Shown here in pieces: positions 1 to 6,538 of a stretch of 42,324 nt of DNA; positions within the stretch are counted from its first letter, which is position 1; every line of letters begins with the position of its first letter. The DNA lies in the NCBI GenBank assembly GCA_023393375.1, contig JAEWLI010000184.1:1-42324 (forward strand). The letters are read 5' to 3'. A program made the translations under genes and the position numbers. The DNA comes from Bacteroidota bacterium (GTDB taxonomy: Bacteria > Bacteroidota > Bacteroidia > Cytophagales > Cyclobacteriaceae). Under the pieces are notes generated by a model that saw only the letters and a list, made by a program, of their open reading frames with translations, had not been told where the DNA came from and made no database searches.

Positions 1-73
1 ATGGATTGATTGATATTCCATCAGTCAAAACTTCATTCTGTAAATTATTTTAGGACGAGTCATTTTAATCAAC

Positions 74-187
74 CAAGGTCTGCCCCATCGGGGCATTCTG
101 TTTGTAGAAAAAATGATCACGTATTTAGAATAGCCCCATCGGGGCGACCTGTGACCACATATCGCTGAGATCATGATCAAAATGCTT
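74..187 (+). repeat. REP-like mosaic repeat, copy 1
   Basis: The copy has three blocks: a 44-bp block (74-117) containing the hairpin GCCCCATCGGGGC followed by ATTCTGTTTGTAGAAA, a 24-bp block (132-155) with the same hairpin followed by GACCTGTGAC, and a 15-bp block (166-180). The blocks match copy 2 at 503-617 essentially perfectly. The DNA between the blocks (14 and 10 bp) is unrelated in sequence but nearly equal in length. Hairpins with a TGTTTRTAG-type tail are a common style of intergenic repeat in Bacteroidota. The assignment to that class is inference. Confidence 0.75.
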
Positions 188-254
188 TCTGTGTTCTGCA
201 AGAAAAAAAATCAGGTCGCACCTATGGAGCTAAAAATATTGTTGGGCCTATGGG

Positions 255-281
255 CTACAAACAGGGCACCCCGATGGGGGT
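255..281 (-). repeat. REP-like hairpin unit, inverted relative
   Basis: CTACAAACAG is followed by the imperfect hairpin ACCCCGATGGGGGT. This is the reverse complement of the hairpin-plus-CTGTTTGTAG arrangement in the flanking copies. It therefore lies inverted with respect to the unit at 82-110, giving a REPIN-like pair. Confidence 0.55.
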
Positions 282-310
282 TGCGCACTGTTACCTATCA
301 TGAGGGAATA

Positions 311-335
311 TAAGATACAATCCCAATGCAAAATT
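311..335 (+). repeat. 25-bp direct repeat, copy 1
   Basis: The 25 bases starting TAAGATACAATCCC recur exactly at 618-642. In the second cluster this segment directly follows the mosaic repeat. Here it is separated from the mosaic repeat by about 123 bp that hold the inverted hairpin unit, so the two clusters differ by an insertion or deletion of that piece. Confidence 0.75.
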
Positions 336-502
336 AATCCCAGGGCTACATCCTGACCTATTGATAGTGCACCTTTTGTGCTTAGGTTGACGGCTATGCT
401 GTAGGCATATAACAGATTACAGCGATAGTATTGCCAGGGTAGGCTAAAATGTACGCGTTATTATCATTTCGACCCGAATGGGGAACACACCTTCAAGGAC
501 CT

Positions 503-617
503 CAAGGTCTGCCCCATCGGGGCATTCTGTTTGTAGAAAAAATGATTCAAGAAATGATAAAAGCCCCATCGGGGCGACCTGTGACTACAATTCAATGAGA
601 TCATGATCAAAAATGCT
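503..617 (+). repeat. REP-like mosaic repeat, copy 2
   Basis: Second copy of the element at 74-187. Its blocks are 503-546, 562-585 and 596-610, with hairpins GCCCCATCGGGGC at 511-523 and 563-575. The two inter-block segments (15 and 10 bp) do not match copy 1. Confidence 0.75.
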
Positions 618-642
618 TAAGATACAATCCCAATGCAAAATT
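618..642 (+). repeat. 25-bp direct repeat, copy 2
   Basis: Exact second copy of the 25 bases at 311-335, here directly adjoining the mosaic repeat that ends at 617. Confidence 0.75.
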
Positions 643-730
643 TGAGCTCTATTTGCCATCTGATTGCTTTTTTCATTTCCACTCCTATCCCTGATGCATA
701 ACACATAGATTAAAATCAAACATCAGAGGA

Positions 731-1900
731 TTAATATACGGCCATTTGTCTTAACCCGCTGGCACGCATCACCTTATCGGGGCCAAACTTCCGCTTGATC
801 CGGTCCATGGCCTGATAAAGGTTTACCTCTTCGGGCGTGTCGTCGAAAAGACTGATCTGGTAACCGCCATTGACCAGGGAACTCAACCGTACCCCCACCA
901 AACGGATCAGCATGCGCCGTTGGTACAACTTGTCGAAAAGTCCGAGGGCATGGCGGATCAACGTATGATCGCAGGCAGTATAAGGGATACGCATCTGGCG
1001 GGTTTCAGTATCGAAATTGGAGTAACGTATTTTTATCGTGATGCAGGCCGTGAGCTTTCCTGATTCCCTCAGTGAATGGGCCAGTTTTTCCACCATCCCT
1101 ATCAACACCTGCCTCAGCATTTTTGTATCAATGGTATCTTCCTGAAAAGTTTGCTCCGATGAGATGGATTTCGCTTCGGTATAGGGCACCACAGGGGTTT
1201 CATCAATGCCATTGGCCCTTTTCCACAAAACAAGTCCGTTTTTGCCCAGCAACTGCGTTAGGTACTGTGCGGGCATCTGACTCAGGGTAGCCACCTTTTC
1301 AATACCCCGCATTCGCAACATCCGGTAGGTCTGCTCGCCGATCATCGGTATTTTTTTTATGGAAAGCGGGGCAAGAAAACCTTTTTCTTCACCCCGGGGC
1401 ACATATTTTTCATTGTTGGGCTTGGCTTCGCCTGTTGCTACTTTAGAGACGGTCTTGTTGACGGATAACCCCACCGACAAAGGCAGGCCACTTTCCCTGA
1501 TCAAGGTACGGCGTAACTCACGTGCCCACTGCAGGCATCCAAAAAAACGGTCCATCCCTGTAAGATCGAGATAAAACTCATCTACCGATGCTTTTTCAAA
1601 CAAGGGTGCCTGTGCGGCAATGATATCGGTAATAATTCCAGAATAGTAGCTATACGCCTCCATGTCGCCGGAAATCACCAGTGCCTGAGGGCAAAGTTGA
1701 AGGGCCATCCGCATGGGCATGGCCGAATGTACACCAAAACTCCGTGCTTCATAACTGCACGAAGCCACTACTCCCCTTCCACCCTTTCCGCCAATGATTA
1801 ACGGCTTGCCTTCCAGTTCGCTGTTTCGCAAACGCTCTACCGACACGAAAAAGGCGTCCAGGTCCATATGCAATATACTTCTTTGTTCAAACAGCTCCAT
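731..1900 (-). CDS. dinB: DNA polymerase IV (Y-family translesion polymerase)
   Basis: A 389-residue Y-family polymerase, of usual length for the family. The palm motif MDLDAFF (12-18) and the catalytic SVDEFY motif with D107 and E108 carry the metal-binding acids. The helix-hairpin-helix thumb (about 180-235) and little-finger region (about 245-345) follow. A likely sliding-clamp-binding peptide QISLF lies at 348-352, followed by a tail of about 35 residues. The family copies damaged templates without proofreading and is normally stress-induced. The ATG at 1898-1900 sits directly after an A/T-rich leader holding a 34-bp imperfect palindrome, a candidate repressor site. No partner repressor gene is visible beside it. 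The product assignment is secure; the regulation is inferred. Confidence 0.95.
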   Translation of the reverse strand: MELFEQRSILHMDLDAFFVSVERLRNSELEGKPLIIGGKGGRGVVASCSYEARSFGVHSAMPMRMALQLCPQALVISGDMEAYSYYSGIITDIIAAQAPLFEKASVDEFYLDLTGMDRFFGCLQWARELRRTLIRESGLPLSVGLSVNKTVSKVATGEAKPNNEKYVPRGEEKGFLAPLSIKKIPMIGEQTYRMLRMRGIEKVATLSQMPAQYLTQLLGKNGLVLWKRANGIDETPVVPYTEAKSISSEQTFQEDTIDTKMLRQVLIGMVEKLAHSLRESGKLTACITIKIRYSNFDTETRQMRIPYTACDHTLIRHALGLFDKLYQRRMLIRLVGVRLSSLVNGGYQISLFDDTPEEVNLYQAMDRIKRKFGPDKVMRASGLRQMAVY

Positions 1901-1910
1901 TTAACTAATT

Positions 1911-1944
1911 TTAATGGTAAATATACTAACATATTTGCCATTAA
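1911..1944 (-). promoter_or_regulatory. Palindromic operator-like site at dinB
   Basis: A 34-bp imperfect palindrome (28 of 34 positions symmetric) with half-sites TTAATGGYAAATAT lies 10 bp upstream of the dinB start. On the dinB strand it contains TATATTTAC, close to the Bacteroidota -7 element TAnnTTTG. A repressor bound here could therefore block transcription. Damage-inducible control fits the gene, but no repressor is encoded nearby, so this is inference. Confidence 0.45.
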
Positions 1945-2002
1945 AAAGATTTAATTTACTAAAAATATTACCTGTGAGATCCATGAAAACACAGCCCTAT
2001 TT

Positions 2003-2057
2003 TTTTAAAAATATGGCAGATAGTGGCTTTAAGGATGGATTGAGAGTCTTTAAGCTT
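2003..2057 (+). repeat. 55-bp dispersed repeat, copy 1
   Basis: This segment contains TAGTGGCTTTAAGG and ATTGAGAGTCTTTAAGCTT. It recurs at 2503-2557 with only about five mismatches. The two copies start exactly 500 bp apart in the same orientation, and their flanks differ. Confidence 0.75.
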
Positions 2058-2220
2058 CGCTTGTTTTCCGCACTGTCTTTTAAATAAACACTCATACAGT
2101 CACATCTATGGGAATTGGAAGTATAATTGGGTGTTTTAAGCAAATTTTTTAATACCAAATTGAGAGAAAATAATCTTATTTAGGTAATAAGCTTGTATAT
2201 TAACATAGTAGCTTAATATA

Positions 2221-2286
2221 CGACCCCGTTGGGGTCGGTATCATCCCGGCCATTTTGTATAAACATGTGCACCCATTCGGGTTCAG
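2221..2286 (-). repeat. REP-like hairpin unit, inverted
   Basis: CGACCCCGTTGGGGTCG (2221-2237) is a strong hairpin. It is followed by TTTGTATAAACATGTGC and a second imperfect hairpin around CACCCATTCGGGTTC. Read on the minus strand, the second hairpin is followed by GCACATGTTTATACAAAA, the same arrangement as the unit at 2373-2405 in the opposite orientation. Confidence 0.6.
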
Positions 2287-2372
2287 CCTTATAGTAGAAA
2301 TATGAAATATATTGACAGCAATGATTGAACAGAATATTTACTGATGTAATCACTGAAGAAACTGTGGTCTTT

Positions 2373-2405
2373 GAACCTGAAAGGTTCGCATGTTTATAGC
2401 AGAAG
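2373..2405 (+). repeat. REP-like hairpin unit
   Basis: Hairpin GAACCTGAAAGGTTC (2373-2387) is followed by GCATGTTTATAGCAGAAG. The unit combines a palindrome of variable sequence with a conserved ATGTTTATAG tail. It lies inverted relative to 2221-2286, and the two bracket about 90 bp. Confidence 0.6.
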
Positions 2406-2502
2406 ATTTCATAAAAGAAGCCTGGGTCGTACAAATTAGAAAACGCTACATTCTACATTCAGCAGTTAAAATTGAGTATTGCAACGCTGAATATGGGAAT
2501 TT

Positions 2503-2557
2503 ATTTAAAAATACGGCATGTAGTGGCTTTAAGGGTGGATTGAGAGTCTTTAAGCTT
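2503..2557 (+). repeat. 55-bp dispersed repeat, copy 2
   Basis: Near-identical second copy of the 55 bp at 2003-2057, in the same orientation. Confidence 0.75.
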
Positions 2558-2650
2558 TATTCCTTTAATTGAATCATTCCTTTGGCAAGAAAATTAGGTT
2601 TTTATGGCAATTTTCATTACCTTTCTATATCAACCGCAATTTTTTAATAA

Positions 2651-3115
2651 ATGAAAAAATCATTATTGCCATTGAAACTTAAGATCCATCAAGAGTGCCT
2701 TTCACTATTGAACAAACGGATTTCGGAAACGGAAACCAACATCCATGTCATCAGGGAAGAAGCACAGGCAAATGCAAGGAGCAGTGCTGGCGACAAGTAT
2801 GAAACAGACAGATCGATGGCAGATTTCGAGATAGAAAAGCAACAAAAAAATCTTGATTCCCTGCTTCAGATGAGCATGATCCTGAATAAAATTGACCCCG
2901 CTACCCATCAACACCAGACAGCCCATGGTACACTGATCGATACGGATAAAGGATATATTTATATTTCGGTAGGTTTGGGCCGGGTGCAGGTGGACCACAA
3001 GGAAGTTCTTGTCATTTCCATGGGCGCACCCATTGTGGACATCCTTAAAAGAACCGGGATAGGTGAGAAAGCTGTTTTTAATGGCACGAGCTATCAGGTG
3101 AAAGGGATGGTTTAA
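2651..3115 (+). CDS. GreA/GreB-like protein (RNA polymerase secondary-channel family)
   Basis: A 154-residue soluble protein with the two-part build of Gre factors. A charged N-terminal helical hairpin (about 8-85) contains a SSAGDKYETDR segment, and a small beta domain (about 90-154) ends in a GEKAVFNGTSYQVKGM strand pair like the FKBP-type domain of GreA. Gre factors enter the polymerase secondary channel and stimulate transcript cleavage at paused complexes. Bacteroidota carry many short divergent relatives of this type, often mislabelled as 3-oxoacyl-ACP synthase. Whether this one has cleavage activity cannot be read from the sequence. It stands alone, convergent with the DUF1206 gene to its right. 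Confidence 0.7.
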   Translation: MKKSLLPLKLKIHQECLSLLNKRISETETNIHVIREEAQANARSSAGDKYETDRSMADFEIEKQQKNLDSLLQMSMILNKIDPATHQHQTAHGTLIDTDKGYIYISVGLGRVQVDHKEVLVISMGAPIVDILKRTGIGEKAVFNGTSYQVKGMV

Positions 3116-3192
3116 CATCGGGGTGAAAATAACGCCATCCAATGAAGTTATGCGTACATTTTGATTGGTCAAATTATTTATTTAAATAAAAA

Positions 3193-4010
3193 TCACTCCT
3201 CTTTGCTTTGTATCTTATAGGTGATCCCAAGGGCAAACATGAATAACCCATAACAAATAGTACCAATGGCTACAAGGATAAAATAGACATGACCAACATT
3301 ATCGCCTATAAAATCGAATGCTTTATCAGTATTCACTACTTGTTCTGCATTTTCTAAAATTCCTGCTTTGATGAAAAAAAAGCCAATAATTCCCAGTATG
3401 ACCCCCCTGGCTAGATACCCGGCCCACGCCAGATAATGTATCACTCTTTTTTTGGGTGCACTAAAATGTGCAATGTCCAGTCTTTCGTTATATCCTTTTG
3501 TGATTCCATAAAAAAATTGTATCAATGCGGTTACGGCAATGGTTACACCAATTCCTATAATAGTCCAATCGCCCCAATCTTCCCGTAAAATTTGCCCAAC
3601 TATCTGTCGTTGTTCTTCAGGTCGACCATCTTCCCGGATATTTCCAATGCCAAACACAACTTGTATGGCAGAATAGGCAATAAAGACATCGGCTATTGAA
3701 CTCAGCCCAATTCCAGCTCTACGGGCTATTCCTTTTGCGTCATTTCCATATCGATAAGGATCTTTGATAGTTTCAAAAATTCTCCAGACAATATAACAAT
3801 AGTCCCTATTAAAATAGCCCCGGTCAATATTTTGCCAACTAAAAAACTATTGAGAAAAGCAAGCAGACTGCCTTCATCTGCCCCACCCTGTTTGATCTTT
3901 AAAAAAGATAGAATAGCCACCACTCCGATCCCCAAGTAAATTAATCCGGTAGATATACAACCGAATACCGGAAGATAACGAATAAGAATGTTATGCTTTT
4001 TTTTACTCAT
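3193..4010 (-). pseudogene. DUF1206 membrane protein, broken by a one-base frameshift
   Basis: Two adjacent reading frames together make one DUF1206 protein. The N-terminal part (4010 down to 3726, 94 residues) has two membrane segments, including YLGIGVVAILSF. The C-terminal part is annotated from an internal ATG at 3657, but its frame stays open further upstream and reads CYIVWRIFETIKDPYRYGND and then AKGIARRAGIGLSS, which matches the family's usual middle section. The frames join near 3796-3802 (ATTGTTAT) if one base is restored. The total would then be 819 nt or 272 residues, the normal family length with about six membrane segments. The family's function is unknown. The break may be real or a sequencing error. 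Confidence 0.8.
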
Positions 4011-4486
4011 TTTTTTCAGTTTAGCTCACAGATTTCACGGATTACACAGATCTTTTTTATTATTCATTTTTCATTATTAATTTTTCCCCTGCTCTCCGCC
4101 CTCAGCATCCTTTCTTATTTTAAGCTCACAGATAGCACAGATTTACACAGATCCTTACTATCAATTACTATTAATTATTTTTTTCCCTCTGCACTCCGCT
4201 CTCCACCCTTTGCATCCTTGTTCCTTTTTCCTTGCTCCTTTTAGCTCACAGATAGCACGGATTTACACAGATCCTTACTAACAATTACTAATTATTAATT
4301 ACTAATTATTTTTTTTCCCTCTGCTCTCCGCTCTCCGCCCTTTGCATCCTTGTTCCTTTTTCCATTTTCCTTGCTCCATTTTTAGCTCACAGATAGCACG
4401 GATTTACACAGATCCATATTTCAATTACTAATTACTAATTATTAATTATTAATTTTCTCTCCGCTCTCCGCCCTCAGCATCTTTCC
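4011..4486. repeat. Tandem array of four 100-141 bp repeats
   Basis: Four head-to-tail units start at 4021, 4121, 4241 and 4382, each opening with TAGCTCACAGAT-T/A-CAC-GATTTACACAGATC or a close variant. Each continues with an A/T-rich run of ATTACTAATT motifs and ends in a pyrimidine-rich segment with CTCTCCGCCCT and GCATC. Unit lengths are about 100, 120, 141 and 104 bp, differing by internal gain or loss of ATTACTAATT and TTCCTTTTTC. The last unit ends right at the stop codon of the AraC gene, and the first begins 10 bp before the DUF1206 start codon. There are no spacers, so it is not a CRISPR array. The start-of-unit sequence resembles a CTCACAGAT/ACACAGAT repeat seen in many bacterial genomes. 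Confidence 0.85.
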
Positions 4487-5482
4487 TCAATTTTCTTTCA
4501 ATCTCTTGGGCGGTACACCGAATTTCTTTTTAAATGCGCTACTGAAGTGTTGTGGTGATGAATAGCCGAGGTCATAAGCAAGTTCGCTTATGGTGGAATG
4601 ACTCTCCAAAAGTGTTTTCCGGGCTTGCTCCATCCTGTGATCAGTGAGGTAACCGAAAACCGTGGTATGAAATGTTTCTTTGAATGATTTTTTCAATTTG
4701 TATTCATTCATACCGACTATTTTTGAGAGTTCGGATAAACTGGGGGGATTGTCTGCATGCTCAAGCAAATAATCCCTGGCATAAATGATTTGATCCTTTT
4801 CAGTTTTTTTGATCAATGACGTACTCTGTTCACTGTTCATCACCCTGTCAAATGCTTCAGCCTGCATCACCAGGATTTCCATGCATTTGGATAGCATGAA
4901 TACTTTCTTTAATCCTCCGGTATACCTGCAATTAATCACTTCCTGGATGGCTTTATTCAATTCTGAATGAAGTACCGGTGATACGGGAGCAACCACACTT
5001 GGTTTACCGGCCAACACATGATCACCAAACCTTTTCAGGGTATCATTACTATCCCGGGTGAGTTCCAAAAATACATGTGGCAGAAAATAGATCTTAAAGG
5101 TTTCTCCAGAATCCGTTCTATTATAAAATATATTATCCACTTTCGGGCTGTAAATGATATTGTGCTGTCTGCTTTGTACCCTATAAACCTGGTTCATATG
5201 GTGAATTTCAAAACTGCCATTCAGGTTAAATTCCAGTCCCACCATATTCAGCACATTCTTGTTTTCAAAACAATAATGTCCATTAAAGCTGGTTTTGGTA
5301 TACCTTATCAATATGCCATCGAAATACCACAGGTTGAATTCCATCTTTCCATATGGAAAAGTAAGGAAAAAATGATCTTCCTGTAGGTCAGAAGAATGAA
5401 TTTTATCTGCTTCAATAGCATGGTGATAATATTGATGATCTATTAAAAGGTTATTTTCATACACCTGGCTGCTATATTTCAT
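4487..5482 (-). CDS. AraC-family transcriptional regulator
   Basis: A 331-residue protein with a C-terminal double helix-turn-helix of the AraC/XylS type (about 233-330). The first helix pair is around SLSELSKIVGMNEYKLKKSF, and the second is the signature segment TISELAYDLGYSSPQHFSSAF followed by KKKFGVPPKRL. The N-terminal 200 residues are predicted beta-rich and fit the cupin-like effector domain of PchR-type siderophore or metabolite regulators, though the ligand is not evident. It is divergent from the lipocalin-like gene at 5650, and their 167-bp shared region contains an inverted repeat at 5560-5580. Control of that neighbour is a reasonable inference. Confidence 0.88.
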   Translation of the reverse strand: MKYSSQVYENNLLIDHQYYHHAIEADKIHSSDLQEDHFFLTFPYGKMEFNLWYFDGILIRYTKTSFNGHYCFENKNVLNMVGLEFNLNGSFEIHHMNQVYRVQSRQHNIIYSPKVDNIFYNRTDSGETFKIYFLPHVFLELTRDSNDTLKRFGDHVLAGKPSVVAPVSPVLHSELNKAIQEVINCRYTGGLKKVFMLSKCMEILVMQAEAFDRVMNSEQSTSLIKKTEKDQIIYARDYLLEHADNPPSLSELSKIVGMNEYKLKKSFKETFHTTVFGYLTDHRMEQARKTLLESHSTISELAYDLGYSSPQHFSSAFKKKFGVPPKRLKEN

Positions 5483-5559
5483 GATTTCACAACTTTGTTT
5501 TAGAACGATTTGTTTGTCCTATTACCACTTTGGGATCAATGACTTTCCATTTTACTTTT

Positions 5560-5580
5560 AACAGTTCGTTAACTACTGTT
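5560..5580. promoter_or_regulatory. Inverted repeat in AraC/lipocalin divergent region
   Basis: AACAGT (5560-5565) and ACTGTT (5575-5580) form a perfect inverted repeat with a 9-bp spacer that includes GTTAACT. It is central to the only region that could serve both divergent genes. Regulator identity is inferred from proximity alone. Confidence 0.3.
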
Positions 5581-5649
5581 CTGCAAAAATCTTAAACAAG
5601 GAGTCATCCTTAAAAGTTATGGTGGAATTATCAATCAACCCGAAAGAAA

Positions 5650-6360
5650 ATGAAAAGAATAATTTTAAACGGACTCCTGGCAATTTTACCCTTCTTTACT
5701 ATTGCTCAACCAGCTCTACAGTCACTGAATGGTGCATGGCAGGCTGAAAAAGATGTCGATAACGCCAGAAGCATTATCATCATTTCTGATGGCTATTTCT
5801 CAGTCACCAATTATACCGATGATAAATTCATAAGTACTATGGGTGGAATTATTGAAGCCCAAAATAACCAGATTATGCTTACTTATGAATTTAATACGGA
5901 AGACTCTACACAGGTAGGCACTTCTGTGGTAGCAGATGGTGCATTTGAGAATGACCAAATCACCTACAATGGCATGAACTGGCAACGCATAGATGATGGC
6001 AGTCCCGGTGAACTAAATGGAGCCTGGTTAATGATCGGTAGGGATCGCGATGGGGATAGGAGAACACCAGGAGCGAGAAAGACCATGAAAATTTTGTCCG
6101 GGACCCGTTTCCAATGGATCGCTTATCACACAGAAACCGGTCAGTTCTTTGGCACAGGTGGCGGAAGTTACACAACTGAAGAAGGAAAATATATCGAACA
6201 AATAGAGTTTTTCTCCCGGGATCAGTCACGGGTAGGCATGTCACTTACCTTTGAATATGACCTCATAGACAACGAATGGCATCATAAAGGCAAAAATAGT
6301 CGCGGGGAACCATTGTATGAGGTTTGGGGATCAAGGGAAAGCCTTTTAGTGGCAAAATAG
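5650..6360 (+). CDS. Secreted protein with two lipocalin-like repeats
   Basis: A 236-residue protein beginning with a signal peptide (about 1-19, hydrophobic LLAILPFFTIA then Q). Two similar halves follow: each starts with LNGAW (26-30 and 122-126) and ends with a W-containing strand (GMNWQRID near 108-114; YEVWGSRE near the C-terminus). Each half looks like a small beta-barrel of the lipocalin-like class found in secreted Bacteroidota proteins. There is no lipobox and no catalytic motif, so ligand binding is the best guess. A rho-independent terminator follows at 6397-6432. It is divergent from an AraC regulator, which is probably its controller. Confidence 0.65.
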   Translation: MKRIILNGLLAILPFFTIAQPALQSLNGAWQAEKDVDNARSIIIISDGYFSVTNYTDDKFISTMGGIIEAQNNQIMLTYEFNTEDSTQVGTSVVADGAFENDQITYNGMNWQRIDDGSPGELNGAWLMIGRDRDGDRRTPGARKTMKILSGTRFQWIAYHTETGQFFGTGGGSYTTEEGKYIEQIEFFSRDQSRVGMSLTFEYDLIDNEWHHKGKNSRGEPLYEVWGSRESLLVAK

Positions 6361-6396
6361 GAATACCATCTTTATCATTATCATTTATTAAATTAG

Positions 6397-6432
6397 GGGC
6401 AATTGGTTTAAAATACTGATTGCCCTTTTTTT
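6397..6432 (+). terminator. Rho-independent terminator after lipocalin-like gene
   Basis: The stem GGGCAAT (6397-6403) pairs with ATTGCCC (6419-6425) across a 15-base A/T-rich loop. A run of seven T follows directly. Confidence 0.75.
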
Positions 6433-6525
6433 ATATATTATGCAAAAAATCATCTTTTTCTGAACAAAAATGAAAGGTTTAGTATTTCTTTATGCCATTA
6501 AATTCAAATTTTGAATATATTTGAT

Positions 6526-6534
6526 AGGAGGTGA
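6526..6534 (+). promoter_or_regulatory. Strong Shine-Dalgarno that fixes the sensor start
   Basis: AGGAGGTGA lies 4 bases before ATG 6539. It is a near-perfect anti-SD complement, unusual in Bacteroidota where SD sequences are generally weak. It shows that translation starts at 6539 rather than at the in-frame TTG at 6521. Confidence 0.8.
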
Positions 6535-6538
6535 AATT

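Larger units (their letters stand above)
1..730. other. Gene-free, repeat-rich intergenic stretch
   Basis: No credible coding region is visible on either strand. The stretch is built largely from REP-like palindromic repeats, listed separately: two direct copies of a mosaic repeat (74-187 and 503-617), an inverted relative (255-281) and a 25-bp direct repeat (311-335 and 618-642). The DNA between them shows no recognisable gene remnant. dinB ends at its right edge. Confidence 0.7.
1901..2650. other. Gene-free stretch with palindrome and repeats
   Basis: The 750 bases between dinB and the GreA-like gene hold the dinB palindrome, two copies of a 55-bp repeat exactly 500 bp apart (2003 and 2503), and a pair of inverted REP-like hairpin units (2221-2286 and 2373-2405). 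Short open frames here are made from repeat DNA and look non-coding. Confidence 0.65.

Noticed and set aside
2390..2572. Plus-strand open frame of 60 codons
   Set aside because: It is made of REP-like and 55-bp repeat DNA, with no coding character.
3993..4244. Plus-strand open frame of 83 codons
   Set aside because: It is read across tandem repeat DNA and overlaps the DUF1206 gene start; the composition is low-complexity and no homology signal is visible.
4021..4486. Repeat array considered as CRISPR
   Set aside because: Units are 100-141 bp and adjoin without spacers, there is no 20-40 bp repeat with unique spacers, and no cas gene lies nearby.
6516..6523. TATATTTG before the HTH sensor as its -7 element
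   Set aside because: Transcription from it would start inside the Shine-Dalgarno sequence, leaving almost no leader.
6521..6538. TTG at 6521 as start of the HTH sensor
   Set aside because: An exact SD lies between it and the ATG at 6539, and the signal peptide begins at that ATG.
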